Shown: in pieces, positions 43,669 to 55,905 of the stretch
How positions within the stretch are numbered: position 1 is the stretch's first letter
How the letters are laid out: each line of letters begins with the position of its first letter
Assembly (NCBI GenBank): GCA_951640195.1
Contig: OX621176.1
Coordinates: 1,116,001 to 1,180,000, forward strand
Reading direction: 5' to 3'
DNA length: 64,000 nucleotides
From: Porpolomopsis calyptriformis
Taxonomy: Eukaryota > Basidiomycota > Agaricomycetes > Agaricales > Hygrophoraceae
Position numbers and translations under genes: made by a program
Notes under the pieces: generated by a model
Told to the model about the DNA's origin: nothing
The model's input: only the letters and a program-made list of their open reading frames with translations
Database searches by the model: none

Positions 43669-46014
43669 TCATTGTTTGAACCGATCTAAAGCAGATCTTT
43701 TCTTTTCTGTTCCCCCACCCGCAGCTTCATTCCTAGCCTTGAGCCTTTCTTGTTTCCGTTTCTCAAGCTTCGCCCGAATGGCTATCTGTAAACGAGACTC
43801 AGATCGAGCCACCCACCAGACCAGAAAAAAAAGAGAAAGGAGGGGGGGGGACGCACAACTGTAGGATCAATAACATTTTTTCGTTGTTTCCGTAAATACC
43901 TACAATGTAGTGGGGGTCAGAACGCTCAACGAAAGGCGGGGATATCGACAAACCGTTTCAAACTCTTTCCCTTCCCCCTCATCTTCTTTTTCTCTCGTTC
44001 CTCTCTCAGTCGCTTCTTCGCATCTGGATCAAGGCCGTCCCCGTCCCCATCATCATCCTCTGCGATTTCGGTCTCGTCCGCCTTTCCTTGAATACGTAGT
44101 CGCTCCAGGCGGGGCAGACGGGCAAAAGGCCTGTCGGTCGGCGGCTTTCCGTCGATACTCGGGGTTGTGGTCAGTTTCGAAGGAGGTGCGAAGGACCCGA
44201 CAAATTCGGGGTCAAGCGATATCATATCTGGTTGAATCTATTCAAAAAAAAAAAAAAGATTGAACGTACATGATGCAGTATCATGCACACATGCTTACCT
44301 TGTCCAATAACCCCTTGACCTCCCTCTCCCTTCGGGCTTTCTTGTTTTCGAACGGATCTGCCTCGGCGCTGTCAAAGTTTGGTTCCCCAGACCCTGGCAC
44401 CAGGATGCTGGAAAGTCCTGAGGAGTGTCCAACTGTAAGAAGATCCTGGAACGGGGCAAATCGCAGGGAAATGAGTGGGCGGTGCGGGATTGGGTGCGTG
44501 AGATAGAGCGGTGGTGGCACTTTAGGAGTGAAAAGGTCGTGTACCGTTGGAGAAGTATATACCTGCACGTCATCAGCATCCATGAAGGAAAGAAGGAAAC
44601 TCCAAATAAATAAAAAACTGACATTCACACTCCCGCCACTTGCAACGGCCAGGGATCCTTTGGCACTCCAGTCTAAAACCGCACAACCACCTCTCGCCGA
44701 CCACTCCCTCACAGCACCTTTCCAGTTCCTGCAATCCCACACTTTCACCATTCCATCCTGTCCAGACGTCGCCATATATCGGCCACCTTCGCTCGGGTCT
44801 ACAGAAACGCTGACAACGGGTCCCAGATGTGCAAGAAGCTGGACGGCGGGATGTGAGAGGTTAGGAGTCCAGAGCGTCACGCATCCGTTCTGATGCCCTA
44901 GATGAATGACGGCGTTGTGTGCGCTTTGCGTCATGGTATTACAGGAGCCGAGTTTTGTCCGGTGCTCGGTCACGAGTTGGCCTGTCGAGGTATCCTGGTA
45001 TTTGAGGTAACCCGGATTGCCCTGAAGGAAGTGTGAATAGGTGAAGGAACGGTGGAGGAAAGCGCTCACGATGCTTGCAAGAAGCCAATGGTACCGGAGA
45101 TATTCCAGCCGGGTGGGCTCAATGTGTGATTTGAGGCAATGTAGTTCGACACCATCCCGGTCGTAAATGAACGCGTATTTTTTCTGAGCGACGGCAAAAT
45201 GTGACTGGTCATGGAGAAACCTGGTATCCACGATTGACATTCAGGGAGAGAGATGGACGAACGCCACGTACGTGATGTCTCGACATGTTTCTTGGAGTTG
45301 TAACTCAGCATGGAGTGTGCCGGTTTGCCAGTCAAATGTGGCCGCATGCCCCAAGTTTCCAATTACTGCAAGATGTCTGAGAACAGCAGAAGGGTCAGCA
45401 AAGCGTCACTATCGCAGGGGTTTTTACCCCGGAACGAAGTTTATTAACCCGACCGTGGAAGGTCAAGGAAAACAAGTCAAACATCAGACCGAGCGACCAG
45501 ATGCAATGCAATAGTTTTGCAGGGGAAATAATATTTTGATGATAGTAACGACGAACCTTCCATTCCTCGTGTATCGACACCGGTAAGGACCACCATCCAA
45601 TTTCCACTCGCGTCGGCCGTTCGCCGAGGCTTGCCCAGCTTCCTTCACGATCTCGGTCTGTCCCACTCTCCATGTCCTCTCCATTTCACCTTCCACCTCC
45701 ATTTTTCCAGGTTCATTCGCCAAAAGGAGCTCAGCATCCTTTAATAACAGCTTCGACCGGGCGGCGTGTGCGGACGTATGAGCAAGCCGCGTCCGAAGCC
45801 TTTTGTTAGCGATGTGGGAGTGGGTTGGAATGTCGTCCGGTAACGATGAAGATGGACGTAAGGATTTGGGCAGAGCCGTGCGTTTTGAAATGGAATTTAG
45901 TGTTAGATCGGTTGAGGTAGATGGCCTGGATTTGGGGTCGTTTTTGCGTGGTGCATTTCTCCTGGCTTTTCGCACAGGATGAACATCATTTGCTGTTGCA
46001 ATCAAAGCCTCCAT
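43669..46014 (-). CDS. UTP7: Utp7/WDR46-like U3 snoRNP WD40 protein
   Basis: Eight exons, complement(45557-46014, 45272-45376, 45070-45220, 44623-45021, 44299-44562, 43954-44237, 43857-43899, 43669-43785), give 606 residues. A basic N-terminus leads to WD40 blades with GPYRCRYTRNGRHLAVIG, TFDWQTGTLHAELQLQE, FLHDQSHFAVAQKKYAFIYD and ATSGQDGMVKVWDCR. The C-terminal signature of the family is clear: LLDKIQPDMISLDPEFVG, RKQRKNVIDPTV, AIRAKLEKRKQERLKAR and the final SALDRFK. Utp7 works in the small-subunit processome during 18S rRNA maturation in the nucleolus. The seventh exon is 43 nt. The gene is convergent with VPS29. Confidence 0.92.
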
Positions 46015-46320
46015 GTATAGGGAATCCGGGGGCAGAAACCTTGTTCAAATCAACGCAAAATCAATATGCATGAGGAATAAAATACCTGTCTTGCACGTGA
46101 CCCCTTTCTGAACTCATCTTTATGCTTAGAACGACACATCAATAGTCTATGAAGCAAAGATATATGGTATTCGCGATCGAAACTCTTTATGACCTCCCAA
46201 AAAAATTGTGTGGTAGCTTATCCAAGTCACTTTTCAGCGCCCACCAACATCAAGCTGCATGAACCATAATAAAATGAAAAGTTAACAACACGGGTGTGGG
46301 CAGATCACATCAACTTACTT
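46015..46320. other. Spacer between UTP7 start and PUF6 end
   Basis: 306 bp, both genes on the minus strand. It holds the UTP7 promoter and PUF6 3' region; no gene. Confidence 0.5.
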
Positions 46321-48712
46321 CTATAACCCCGAAAGCATCGTCAACTTCTCCAACAACACCTTCTTCCCTTTCGCCTCACTCTCCTCGATCTCACGAACAA
46401 CATTTTGCTCCCCAAACCAAGCCTTCAACTTCTCCTTCTCCTCACCATTCCCCTGCCCCTCGTCCCCCTCCTCCACCTCTAATATCCGCTCACAGAGCTC
46501 GGCAACCACAAACGCCCCATTCCCGTGCGCCATCCCCACCGTCGTCTCCCGACTGACCGTCTCCATATACGCCGACGCGAACGCGCGCGCCGAGAACCGC
46601 TCTGAGCGCGATATCGACCGAGTCGTGTGTGAGTAGTGCCCGCCTTGCAGGAGCATCTTGTACATCCGTGACGTGTGCGGGAGATCGATCGGATGAGGTT
46701 GGGTAGCATCGTTAGACGGATACGGTGCGGAGATCGCTTTGAGGAGGACATTCATGGCCGCACTTTTATCTTTTTATTATTGAAAGTGGGTCTGTCGTTA
46801 GCGAAACAACTACATTTTTCATTCTGAAGGGGTCTGCTTACCTCCTTTCGCGTGTAGCATGATCTCAGTGATTACCAAGCTGCCACCAGTTTCTCTAGCC
46901 ACATCGACTCCCATCTCCACCACAAACGTAAGCAGGTCCTGGCTTGCCGCCGTTCTTATCTCGCTTTCCCGCAAACTATCGTCCTTCTTACTCGTCTTCG
47001 CTCGGAGAGCGTCGGTTTCAGAGAGGGTGGCAATCTGGGAGGGTGTGAAATGGCGAGTCGTTCGTGGGACGAGGAGATACAAGAGAGCGCGACGGCCGTG
47101 AGGTGAGGCGCACAGCGATCGGGCATTTGAAGCTATTTCATGTACAAAGGCTTTGGTTGTAAGCTTCGTGTCACTAGAAGAAGAGTCGCTTTTTTAGTGG
47201 AAACGATGGAATAATAAACCGTTATGCCTACTCTATAATGTCTAATGCTGTGAACAACACATTTTGTGCTTCTTCATCAGTACACATGCGAATAACGTGG
47301 GGTTTTAGGACTTTGACAATATGCTTTCGATCCTGAGAAGCATTGAATTAGGAACAAAATAGATTTAGCTAGTATGATTGCCACCTTTGCATTCCCTCGA
47401 GCGAGGAAATTCCTCACGACACGGCTTCCATCTCTTGTATGCACCATTTCGGCTAGAACATCCTGACAACTACATTGATGTCAGCAGCGGGAATGTGGAG
47501 CAAAAGAAGTCGAATGACCATTCAAACATTTCCCTCCATAGTTTTTCCCTCTCAGGGTCATCTGAAACGTCTGTGATCGCTATTAAATATTCCCATAAAA
47601 CCCGGTGTACAATAGCGTGCGTCACGGCGCCTTTGTCTGGGTTGTTGAAACTGATCCAAAGTAGAGTCAGAAAGGACCGCAGAGGATGAGGTTCAGGGTG
47701 CCAACACACATCGCCACCAGATTATCTTTGACCGATGCCAGCACTCTCTGCCGTCGTTCTGCCTCTAAACCATCCAATACACCACTCAGACCTCTCTTTG
47801 CCCGTTCCTTATCCTCATCACTCTCGGTCAAGACGGAGAAGAGGGCGGTCTCTTTACCGTAGAAATCCCGGAGAAGGATGGCTCGTTCATAGGCGTTGGC
47901 GTAAAGTTCAAACGCGTCCGAAAGGACACTTGAAGCTTCTCGGTGGAGCAACAGCCGCATAACCTGAGACTGGAATTCTTGGAGAATAGCAGGCCGATGT
48001 GTTGGGCATAGCCGTATTAATTTCTTGACCAGAAACTGAGAGGAAATAGGAAATATTAAACACAAAAGGAGGAACAGAGAGGGCTTTACCTTGGAATACC
48101 TGCTTTGAACAAGATCCTTGTACCCCCCTTTGAGTTCGGCTGCTACCTCGTTCCGCTCGTTTTTCCCACCATATTTCACCACGGTCTGAACGATGCGACT
48201 GGCGTCGTGCTTTAACACGAGCTCCTTGACTTTCCCTCGAACGACATCCATGAGTGCGCGTATATGTGTCTGCCGTTTGGCCGGCTGCAGGTTTTTTTGT
48301 TGAGCAAGAGACCATATGCGTTTGGCGTCGATAAGAAGGGTAGAATACGGTTTCGCCGCACGCCTTTGCTGGTGGAGTGAGCGTTGGGCTTTATGAGAGT
48401 CCCGAGATGCTTGATTAAGAAAAACGGTGAAGAGCGATCGAACAGTGGACAAATATGAATACCGTTTAAATTTTTTTGGGGAAGAGTTGCAGCGTCCAGC
48501 TGGACCGAATCTCCATCCAACTCCTCATCCTCGTCCTCATCCGATTCAGGATGGTCATTTTGAGGCAGAGTTACAGGACGACTTCGCTTTTTGATAAATT
48601 TTTCTGGAATTGCGGATCTGTCTGGGATCTTCCTTTCCATTCGTACTTTTTTCAGAACAGGCCCAGCCTGGGAGCTAGCAGACCTTTTCTTGGGGGATTT
48701 CTGGGTGGCCAT
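46321..48712 (-). CDS. PUF6: Puf6/PUM3-like pumilio-repeat nucleolar protein
   Basis: Eight exons, complement(48463-48712, 48090-48409, 47710-48035, 47519-47650, 47385-47469, 47232-47332, 46842-47173, 46321-46769), give 664 residues, similar to human PUM3. A Lys-rich N-terminus is followed by irregular pumilio repeats (HDASRIVQTVVKYGG, EFQSQVMRLLLHREASSVL, NNPDKGAVTHAIVHRVLWEY, MVHTRDGSRVVRNFLARGNAK, SPHGRRALLYLLVPRT) and then the CPL region. Puf6-type proteins bind structured RNA or DNA and work in 60S ribosome assembly. It diverges from IES6 with 54 bp between the starts. Several junctions had alternatives; the chosen ones keep the conserved repeat spacing. Confidence 0.92.
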
Positions 48713-48766
48713 CGTTGTGAAGACTTGCAAGATCACGTGTCCAGAGCATTTCTCTTCGCTCTTGGG
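48713..48766. promoter_or_regulatory. 54-bp bidirectional promoter of PUF6 and IES6
   Basis: The only DNA between the PUF6 ATG and the first bases of the IES6 start codon. It carries a CACGTG E-box-like hexamer in GATCACGTGTCC. Both genes act in nuclear housekeeping, so joint control is plausible. Confidence 0.45.
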
Positions 48767-49555
48767 ATGTAAGTCAATGCCCGCTTTTGCTTATGTTCTC
48801 TCATGGTTAAGGGATACAGGCCCCCGAAAGGCAGCAGCAAGAAAAAGGCTGTAGCCGCCGCAAGCGATGGCACAATTACACCTCATGTCCCGGTAACATC
48901 TCATATTAGCTAGCGACGCGGGGTGACATTCTCAATGCAAACGGCGTAGACTTTAGCCGAGCAACTGTCCTACATGCACAGTCCGCGCCCGTTCAAGAAC
49001 CCTGAATACGTAAAGAACGTGAACCGACGCACGAAGAATTTGAAAACGGTTCTCAGTCAGGAGCGGGAGAGGGACCGTCTTTGGAGGGAGCAAAGAAGGC
49101 AAGAACGGTTGGAGAAAATGGATGTCGACGGACAAGATCAAGATCGCTCGGAGCGCGCTCCAGAGGAGGACATGCCGACTTGTTTGTGCTCAGTTTTCAA
49201 ATTTTGGATTGACCGAGATCATGCTCAGGGAACCCCGTCCCGGTTCAGACCTCTCCATCGACGCGCCACCATCTGTTTTACCTCAAAGACATTATTGCGA
49301 TATAACAGGATTAGAGGTCAAGCTCAAGGATTCTCCTGTTTCCGTCAGATTTACCTGACTTGGCTAATCAGGCCCCTTACACTGATCCAGCAACCGGCCT
49401 GCGGTTTCTTGATAAGAATATCTATGAATTAATCAAGACGCTGGTCAGTATTACGTGTCAAGGGCTTGCCAGCGGAACTAACAAGCCAACCACAGCCCAC
49501 GAGCGCCGCCAAAGACTACCTGGCCGCCCGTGGTGTCAACCCAGTTGTGAAATAG
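48767..49555 (+). CDS. IES6: INO80-complex subunit Ies6-like (YL1 C-terminal domain)
   Basis: Exons 48820-48892, 48962-49185, 49229-49316, 49372-49443 and 49496-49555, preceded by two coding bases at 48767-48768, give 172 residues. RPFKNPEYVKNVNRRTKNLK and the YL1-C motif (PQRHYCDITGLEAPYTDP, GLRFLDKNIYELIKTL, KDYLAARG) identify the family. Ies6 works with Arp5 in the INO80 nucleosome remodeller. The best start codon is split by an intron: AT at 48767-48768 joins G at 48820. Downstream there is no other Met before the conserved part, and upstream in-frame Mets would run into the PUF6 coding region. The third junction (49185/49229) is less certain than the others. Confidence 0.85.
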
Positions 49556-50534
49556 CCAATCAAATCTGTGGGCCCACGACTCCATGCGTCAATGACACAC
49601 TTAGTCAAAGATTTGCTCCTTGCACTTTTCTTCCTAGATAGTTGGCCAAAGTCTTGGCAATCTGTATGCCCATTTTCTAGTAGACAAATATATTCCATTA
49701 TCCAGCATCTTGAATGCGCTGCTTTGGGGTTAGCTTTCACGCATAGGTCACATCAAACTGAGTGCTTGCAGGCCTTAATCCACGTGAAAATATTCCTGTT
49801 TTGGACACATGTGGAAAGTGCCGAATATCAGTATTTTGGTTGTATTAAAAACAGTTCTTCATGTATCCTCTAACATTGAGACTAAGATATTCTTCAAGTA
49901 TATTAAAAGGATTCTGTCTACTCAGAATTGCAAGAATTTAAGTTGAGCTGAAAGCCCAGGTGTAACTTCATTTCCCATTGATAACGTGATCCCTATTTTT
50001 TTGCCGCCGCCGTGTTCGATGCGATCAATTCTTTTCGCGCTTTGGCCTCATCGTGGCCTGCCTATGCTAAGACATTTCAATCTTCATCCCGCTTTCCCTT
50101 ATACGGTTGAATTGCAGCACCAAGATAGCTCCGCTGGACAATCTGTCGGGACGCCGTGCGGCTCGTTTTTCAAATTTTAAATTTCAAATTCGAGTCGGCC
50201 TCCTTCCCTTTATATCGTTCGGCTCACCAGCTGATCCCCAACTGGCCTCATGCTTGGATAACATGTACCCCTTCGGCTACTGTCATACGCTCCGCGATAA
50301 TACCACACACGATTTTTTAACGCCAGTTCAGCAGGTTTCTCCCTCCCAGTGAGGTCTCCAACCTCATTATAACCCCCCGCATGGCCCCCTAGAGCACTGT
50401 GCCGAAGTGGATGGAATCTGGTGACATAATTGCAGCGTTGGGCTGTCAAAGCTCGGTATCAGTCGATCAACCCTCAGGAACGGCGCTAGGAAAGGCGACC
50501 AAGTTTTCCCCATCACATGCACATATGCGGTGAG
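49556..50534. other. Spacer upstream of the P450 gene
   Basis: About 1 kb without a supported gene. The housekeeping block ends here. Confidence 0.5.
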
Positions 50535-50542
50535 TATAAATA
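50535..50542 (+). promoter_or_regulatory. TATA box of the P450 gene
   Basis: TATAAATA, about 100 bp before the ATG at 50641. Confidence 0.5.
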
Positions 50543-50640
50543 TCTCTCGTTATTCATGTCCTGGGTTTACGACCTCCCTTCCACAGTACGCCCTCCATCC
50601 GATGTACATAGTTCAACGCGCGAGTGAATTCTGTGTGTAT

Positions 50641-52925
50641 ATGAACACTATGGGCGCCATGGACACTACGACCATGATCGCTGCCGCAGCCTTCCTGGTC
50701 GTTCTGTTCTTTTGGACTCGGAAACCCAAGTCTACCGTACCGCTCCCCCCAGGCCCGAAGCCCCTCCCAGTTATCGGAAATATCCGCGACCTCACGCCAA
50801 AACAGCTTTGGGTGACGGCAACGAATTGGTCAAAGCAATATGGTGAACGATACCTTCTCCCATTGGTTCATCTTGTCAATCATGGTAATTTCTAGGCGAC
50901 GTCTGCTATGTACACATATTCGGACAGGGACTAGTATTTCTTTGCAGTCCGGAGGCCGCCTTCGACCTGCTAGACAAGCGAGGTTCCATTTATTCGGATA
51001 AACCTTATTTAGTCATGACTGGAGAACTGTACGTATCCCTTTCGTTGAAGAATAAAAATTTGTCTTCTGACAAAATGACAGTGTCGGCTGTAAACGGATG
51101 GTTCGCTTTCCCCTTCCTTCACCTCGTTGTTACTAAACTCTCCATAGGTGGCCTTTACTGGCTATGGCGATGAGTCAAAGCGCCAAAGGAAGCTCATGCA
51201 CCGTGCCCTTGGTATTCAGACCGTAGGGAAGTATAATCCCCTGGTGGAGTACGAAACGAGAGCATTCCTGCACCGTCTGCTGTTGGCCCCCTCGCAGTAC
51301 AATGCAAATCTACGCCGGTAACATTTATTGTCAGGCGAATGCAATCGTATCATCTAACAGCTAGTCTGAAGCTATACAGGTGGATTGGCATTACAAGTAC
51401 TTTACGGTTATCAAGTTGAAAGGACCAATGACGAATTCCTTACGCTTGCCGAGGAGACCGTGGACCTACTTGCGAATCGCATTGTCTCCGGAGGCGGCAT
51501 CTGGCCTGTGGATGTCTTACCATTTTGTGGGTCGCTCGTCGCATCTTTATCACGTTCTGACTCGTGAATTCCTTTGATCAAGTGAAACATATTCCGATGT
51601 GGTTCCCTGGAGCAGGATTCAAGCGGAACGCCGTTAAATGGAAGGCGCAGGTAGAAGATTTCGTTGATAGACCTTACGAATGGATGAAAACCGACATGGT
51701 CAGGGTCCTGCAAGATCTCACCTAACCAAGTGCTGATTGTTCGGCTTCTCAGAGGAATGGCTCTGCCGTTCCATCTTTTTGTTCCACCCTACTTGAGCAA
51801 GACTCCAAGACCATCAATGAACAGAAGGAGTCGGATATCAAGTGGACTGCAAACTCGATGTATTCTGGTGTGTTTACCCCTCCCCGTCTTAGTTTTATGC
51901 CGTGCTTACGATGTGGACCAACAGGTAGCATGGATACTGTACGTTGCATGCTTCTCGAGTGCCTCCGCGGGGATTAATCTATTTCGATCTATTTCGCCTC
52001 CCCAGACTATGACTCTCATGACTCAATTCATTCTGGCAATGATGATGAATCCTGACGTTTTGGCCAAAGCGCATGAGGAGATCGACAGAGTCATTGGGAA
52101 TGATCGCCTTCCGATCTTTGAGGACCGTCCCAATTTACCCTACATCGAATGTGTCATGAACGAATCCTTGCGGTGGGGACCTTCTCTCCCTTTAAGTAAG
52201 TTTGTTGTCCATACAGGGTATGACTGGTGGTGGTGATCCGATCCCCATAGGTCTTCCCCATCGGCTAATGGAGGATAACGTTTACCGAGGCATGTTAATT
52301 CCGAAGGGGTCGTTGGTGCGTCTCACACTCTATGACCTAGCATTGGAATGTATATTGAACTGCAGTATTTGGTGATAGGTTTTCGGCAACATTTGGTAAT
52401 ACGCCTTTCCTCCAAACGTAAAAGTGGTTGAACTTTTTTCTAGGGCCATCCTTCGAGACGAGAAGCTTTATCCCAATCCTTACGTCTTTAACCCCTCCCG
52501 GTTTTTAGAGAAGGTTGATCCCGAGACAGAGAGGAGGAGGGACCCCCGGAACTATGTCTTTGGGTTTGGTCGCAGGTTTGCTTACTTCGTGCATACACCG
52601 CTCACATCATTCACCATACTCTTCTCTCTCCCTCGCCCCCCAGACGCTGCCCTGGCGCAAACTTGGTTGAAACCTCCGCGTGGCTGTTGATGGTCTCCAT
52701 GTTGGCAACACTGGACATCTCCAAGGCCACCGACGACCAGGGGCACTTTATTGACCCAAAGATCGAATATGACAATTCAGTTTTCGGGTGGGTGGTATCG
52801 CTTGTTTGGTCAGCTGGTCCTTTATAATTTATGCCTTGCATTTCAGGATACCAAGCCCGTTCGAGTGTTTAATCAAACCTAGATCCGAGCAAGCAGTAGC
52901 CTTGATGAGACAAGGCAGGATTTGA
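50641..52925 (+). CDS. Cytochrome P450 (class II, membrane-anchored)
   Basis: Fourteen exons (50641-50842, 50896-51028, 51082-51100, 51148-51317, 51372-51526, 51583-51698, 51753-51867, 51925-51938, 52006-52195, 52251-52315, 52379-52395, 52444-52575, 52644-52787, 52847-52925) give 516 residues. An N-terminal helix ([12 protein letters not shown]) is followed by the hinge [14 protein letters not shown]. The I-helix reads SGSMDTT, the K-helix ExxR is ESLR (361-364), the PERF-like motif is NPSRF, and the haem loop is FGFGRRRCPG with ligand C445. It should be an ER-bound monooxygenase fed by P450 reductase; the substrate cannot be told. Three exons are only 19, 14 and 17 nt long. Met at 50641 was taken as start; 50659 is also possible. 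Confidence 0.9.
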
Positions 52926-53447
52926 TGTGTCCTCGCCTTTTTATGTGCTGTAGTTACGATGGAATGGCGATATATGAGTCAAACGATCGAAACCCGAAGT
53001 CGAAATGCTGGATCCATGCGCTTTCGAAGTTATGGACACTCGTGCTATTTCCACAAGGATGTATATATAAACATTCCCATACACCCAGGAAAAGAAACAG
53101 ACACCGTATCCGCATTTGGTACATGAATCTTGAGTGATAAGACTATTTATGTGCGGTAGGTACACCAACGCCAGCTCACTCCCATCTCTCTCCATAGCAC
53201 GCAGCACTCGCGAAACGGGATCAACAAGATATGTTTACCAGTTCCATTTTCGTGAGTGCCGAGACTGGAATCAGTTGATCGATCGCTCACCTGGAGATTC
53301 TCTTCATTTCATGGTCTGAGATACCTGACCCGGGAGCGCCGCGGTTCGACAGCTAAAGAAAGTATCAGATGGTGATGCCGATCGCTATAAAGAACTAACC
53401 ACGCGTCTGCGAGGTGACTTCCCCTCCCCTCCCCCCCCCTCCGCATT
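52926..53447. other. Spacer without a supported gene
   Basis: 522 bp between the P450 stop and the next start codon; no motif seen except AT-rich stretches. Confidence 0.45.
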
Positions 53448-55414
53448 ATGTCGGTCCCCGGCACCGTTGTTTCCTCGTTTCCGCTCGAGAATGCGCTTGG
53501 GAGCCTTCTCATTGGTGGTACGTGTTGCATCGTTATGCACCTTTTTCCAATCTTGCACTCGTATTGACGCACCCGAACAACACCATCTCAGGACTGGTTG
53601 CTTCTGCGTATGTCGTTCTATCTTTTACGTTCTCTTGAACTCAACGAGACTTGAATCGTAATCGATGCGGGACCAGTCTCTGGGGTGTCACTTGTATACA
53701 AACGTTGGAATATTTCATGCATGGGATCAATGATTCCCTTCTGTCCAAACTTCTTGTGAGTTCCGCAGTAGACCCAACGCCCTTCCCACGTTTCAACCAC
53801 TCTCCATGCGTGTATAGATAGGATTTCTTTGGTAGGTGTTCGAACTCACGGCTTTCATCGTGTGAGCTGATCGATATCTAGGTGTTTGGACACTTTCGAC
53901 TCTTGTCTTACCGGCCACATTCTTTTCTTCTACACTGTCATTAACGCCTTGAATCCTCTCGCGGATGCAGTGCATTTATGGTGAGTGTTGATGCAAGAGC
54001 TCGATCCTCCCTGATTATTTCTTTTTCCTCTAGGAGTGTGAACGTAAGAAAGACATGTTACGTTACTTATCTTTGATGATACCTCTTCTTGCATCGTTTC
54101 TAGCTCCATGTTGCGACTACAGTGAGTGTTCAGGTTAAACCCAAGCACCCTTCCTGAAATCGCGATCATTAGACCATCTCGAATTTCATCGTACGGAGGT
54201 CAGCTGTTTAGACCAACGGAACGCTTTACATTCATTTCGTCCCTTCTAACTTTCCCGAGGCAGTCTGTTCACACGTCGTTTACTTGGACGTAAGTTGGAC
54301 AATCGACCCCGACGATCATTATTTTCTCATTCTTCGAACGACAGTCAGCAAATCTAACATTGTATTGACTACTTTCGTTGTAAGCGCACAACTTTCCCAA
54401 ATATTTTCATCGTTTATCCTAGGAACAGGTTGTTGTATCACTTCTTGACATGGGTTAGACCGTTTCATCCTCATCATTGTTGTTGAATCTTACCATTAAA
54501 ATCACAGTTTGCGGCTTGAGTAAGTGTCACTATCTCGTTATGACAATTGAGAAGAAGAGGAATACTGACGTTTTTTCGCAGTTATCACCGCCGAGCTGTT
54601 GGTACCTCTCCAGACGTTTGTCATTTTCCAGGTCTCAATCCATTCTTTCAGATTTGCCAGCAAGTCATACTTCGGACAGGACAAGCTATCCGTAAGCGTC
54701 TGTCTCGTACGCCCTTTCTCAACTTTGACCCGTTGGCTGGCCAGGCTCTGGTGTACTTGAGTTTCGCTGCTGGAACTCTGGCAGACGCCGTTTTAGCACT
54801 TGCATTGTGTTTTTACCTCCATCGTTCGAGGGTAGAATCTTCTAGGTGAATCAAGTCTTCTCCGTCTGTAATTGACCTTCGACAGACAACACATTATTAG
54901 GACCAATTCAATCATCACTTTATTGATGGTGTATATTATTAACACTGGTAAGCCGACCATTCTCTTAATTATTATGGAACCATATTTGACTTTCGATGGG
55001 TGATAGGTGCCATCGTTGTGTAATTTGGTTCCCTCTTAAACCGGTCCTCGATCTCATGGTTTCCTCCCGCACAGACTGGACGCAACCATCGTCTTGATCA
55101 CAGTGAGTGAGTTCTCTTGTCACGTAAGCTTCTTTGAACAAGTTTTGTTTCCCAGTATGTTACCATGCCACACAGCCTCGTTTTTTTTAGTTTTTATCTC
55201 CTCTTGAGCAAATGTACGTGGACTTGCGGCGGTGACAGCTAAGTACTAAAAAAAAAAAATTCTTTTCAGTATACCTTAACGCGTATCTCGCCACGTACGT
55301 GACCAAGTTTAATCTCCCTGCTTTGGTGCATAACTGACGTACCGCGGATCGAAGCTTGAACGCACGGCAATGTCTTCGGTCGCGAAGCCAAGCGACCGAT
55401 TTCTCGGGAATTAA
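53448..55414 (+). CDS. Seven-helix membrane protein of the DUF6534 type
   Basis: The first exon (53448-53517, MSVPGTVVSSFPLENALGS) leads through many tiny exons to recognisable segments in the family order: GVTCIQTLEYFMHG, CLDTFDSCLTGHILFFYTVI, LFTRRLL, LITAELLVPLQTFVIFQ, FAAGTLADAVLALALCFYL, IIRTNSIITLLMVYIINTG, LVFFSFYLLLSK and YLNAYLAT. These are the helices of a large basidiomycete family of unknown function. I did not close every exon boundary between 53950 and 54650, so the end points are firm only as a region and one or two disruptions cannot be excluded. The last open piece ends at 55414 (KPSDRFLGN and stop). Confidence 0.6.
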
Positions 55415-55739
55415 TTTCACAAGCGTTGATTCCACTGCTACCCAAGCTCTCGCCAAGGTCAGCATATCGTTACAGTGTTATACCAATTAGTTGATGTGCT
55501 TGCTACCTGTGTCAGACCCAGCGACACGGTGCACAATCTCCTCCGGTCATGAAACCCCCTGAGCAAGGAGATATTCCTTAGTTTTTGTTTTCTATCTTTA
55601 GCTGGACGATCATCCCGGACTATCTCGCAATAAGGGCTTCAGGCTTAAGCTCACACTCCCTCGCTAGTCTAGTTTGAATTTTATGCAGAATGGGTTTCAA
55701 TCGTATTGGCACCATGAGAGTGAGTCTCGACGTACATTT

Positions 55740-55905
55740 CTAAACTCAACCAGTCCAATATCGCATTGGAGGGCTGGCCTCGATCTGAATCGACATACTC
55801 CGGTCTCTCGCAGACCGGTTGATCTCGCGCAGTTTTTGACACGGGGGATGGTCGTGTCTTTACAGTCGTAGTCCTATTTTCGTAACCTCAAGCTTGTCCT
55901 AAGGA
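55740..55905 (+). pseudogene. Remnant of a NACHT-WD40 receptor tail
   Basis: DNA-level similarity to the end of NLR-D is plain: a CCGGTCTCTCGCAGACCGGT block, GATGGTCGTGTC, and CCTATTTTCGTAACCTC followed by a related stretch past the stop position. A deletion has removed the middle of the last motif and the frame is broken. Only the last 55 or so codons remain. Confidence 0.7.
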
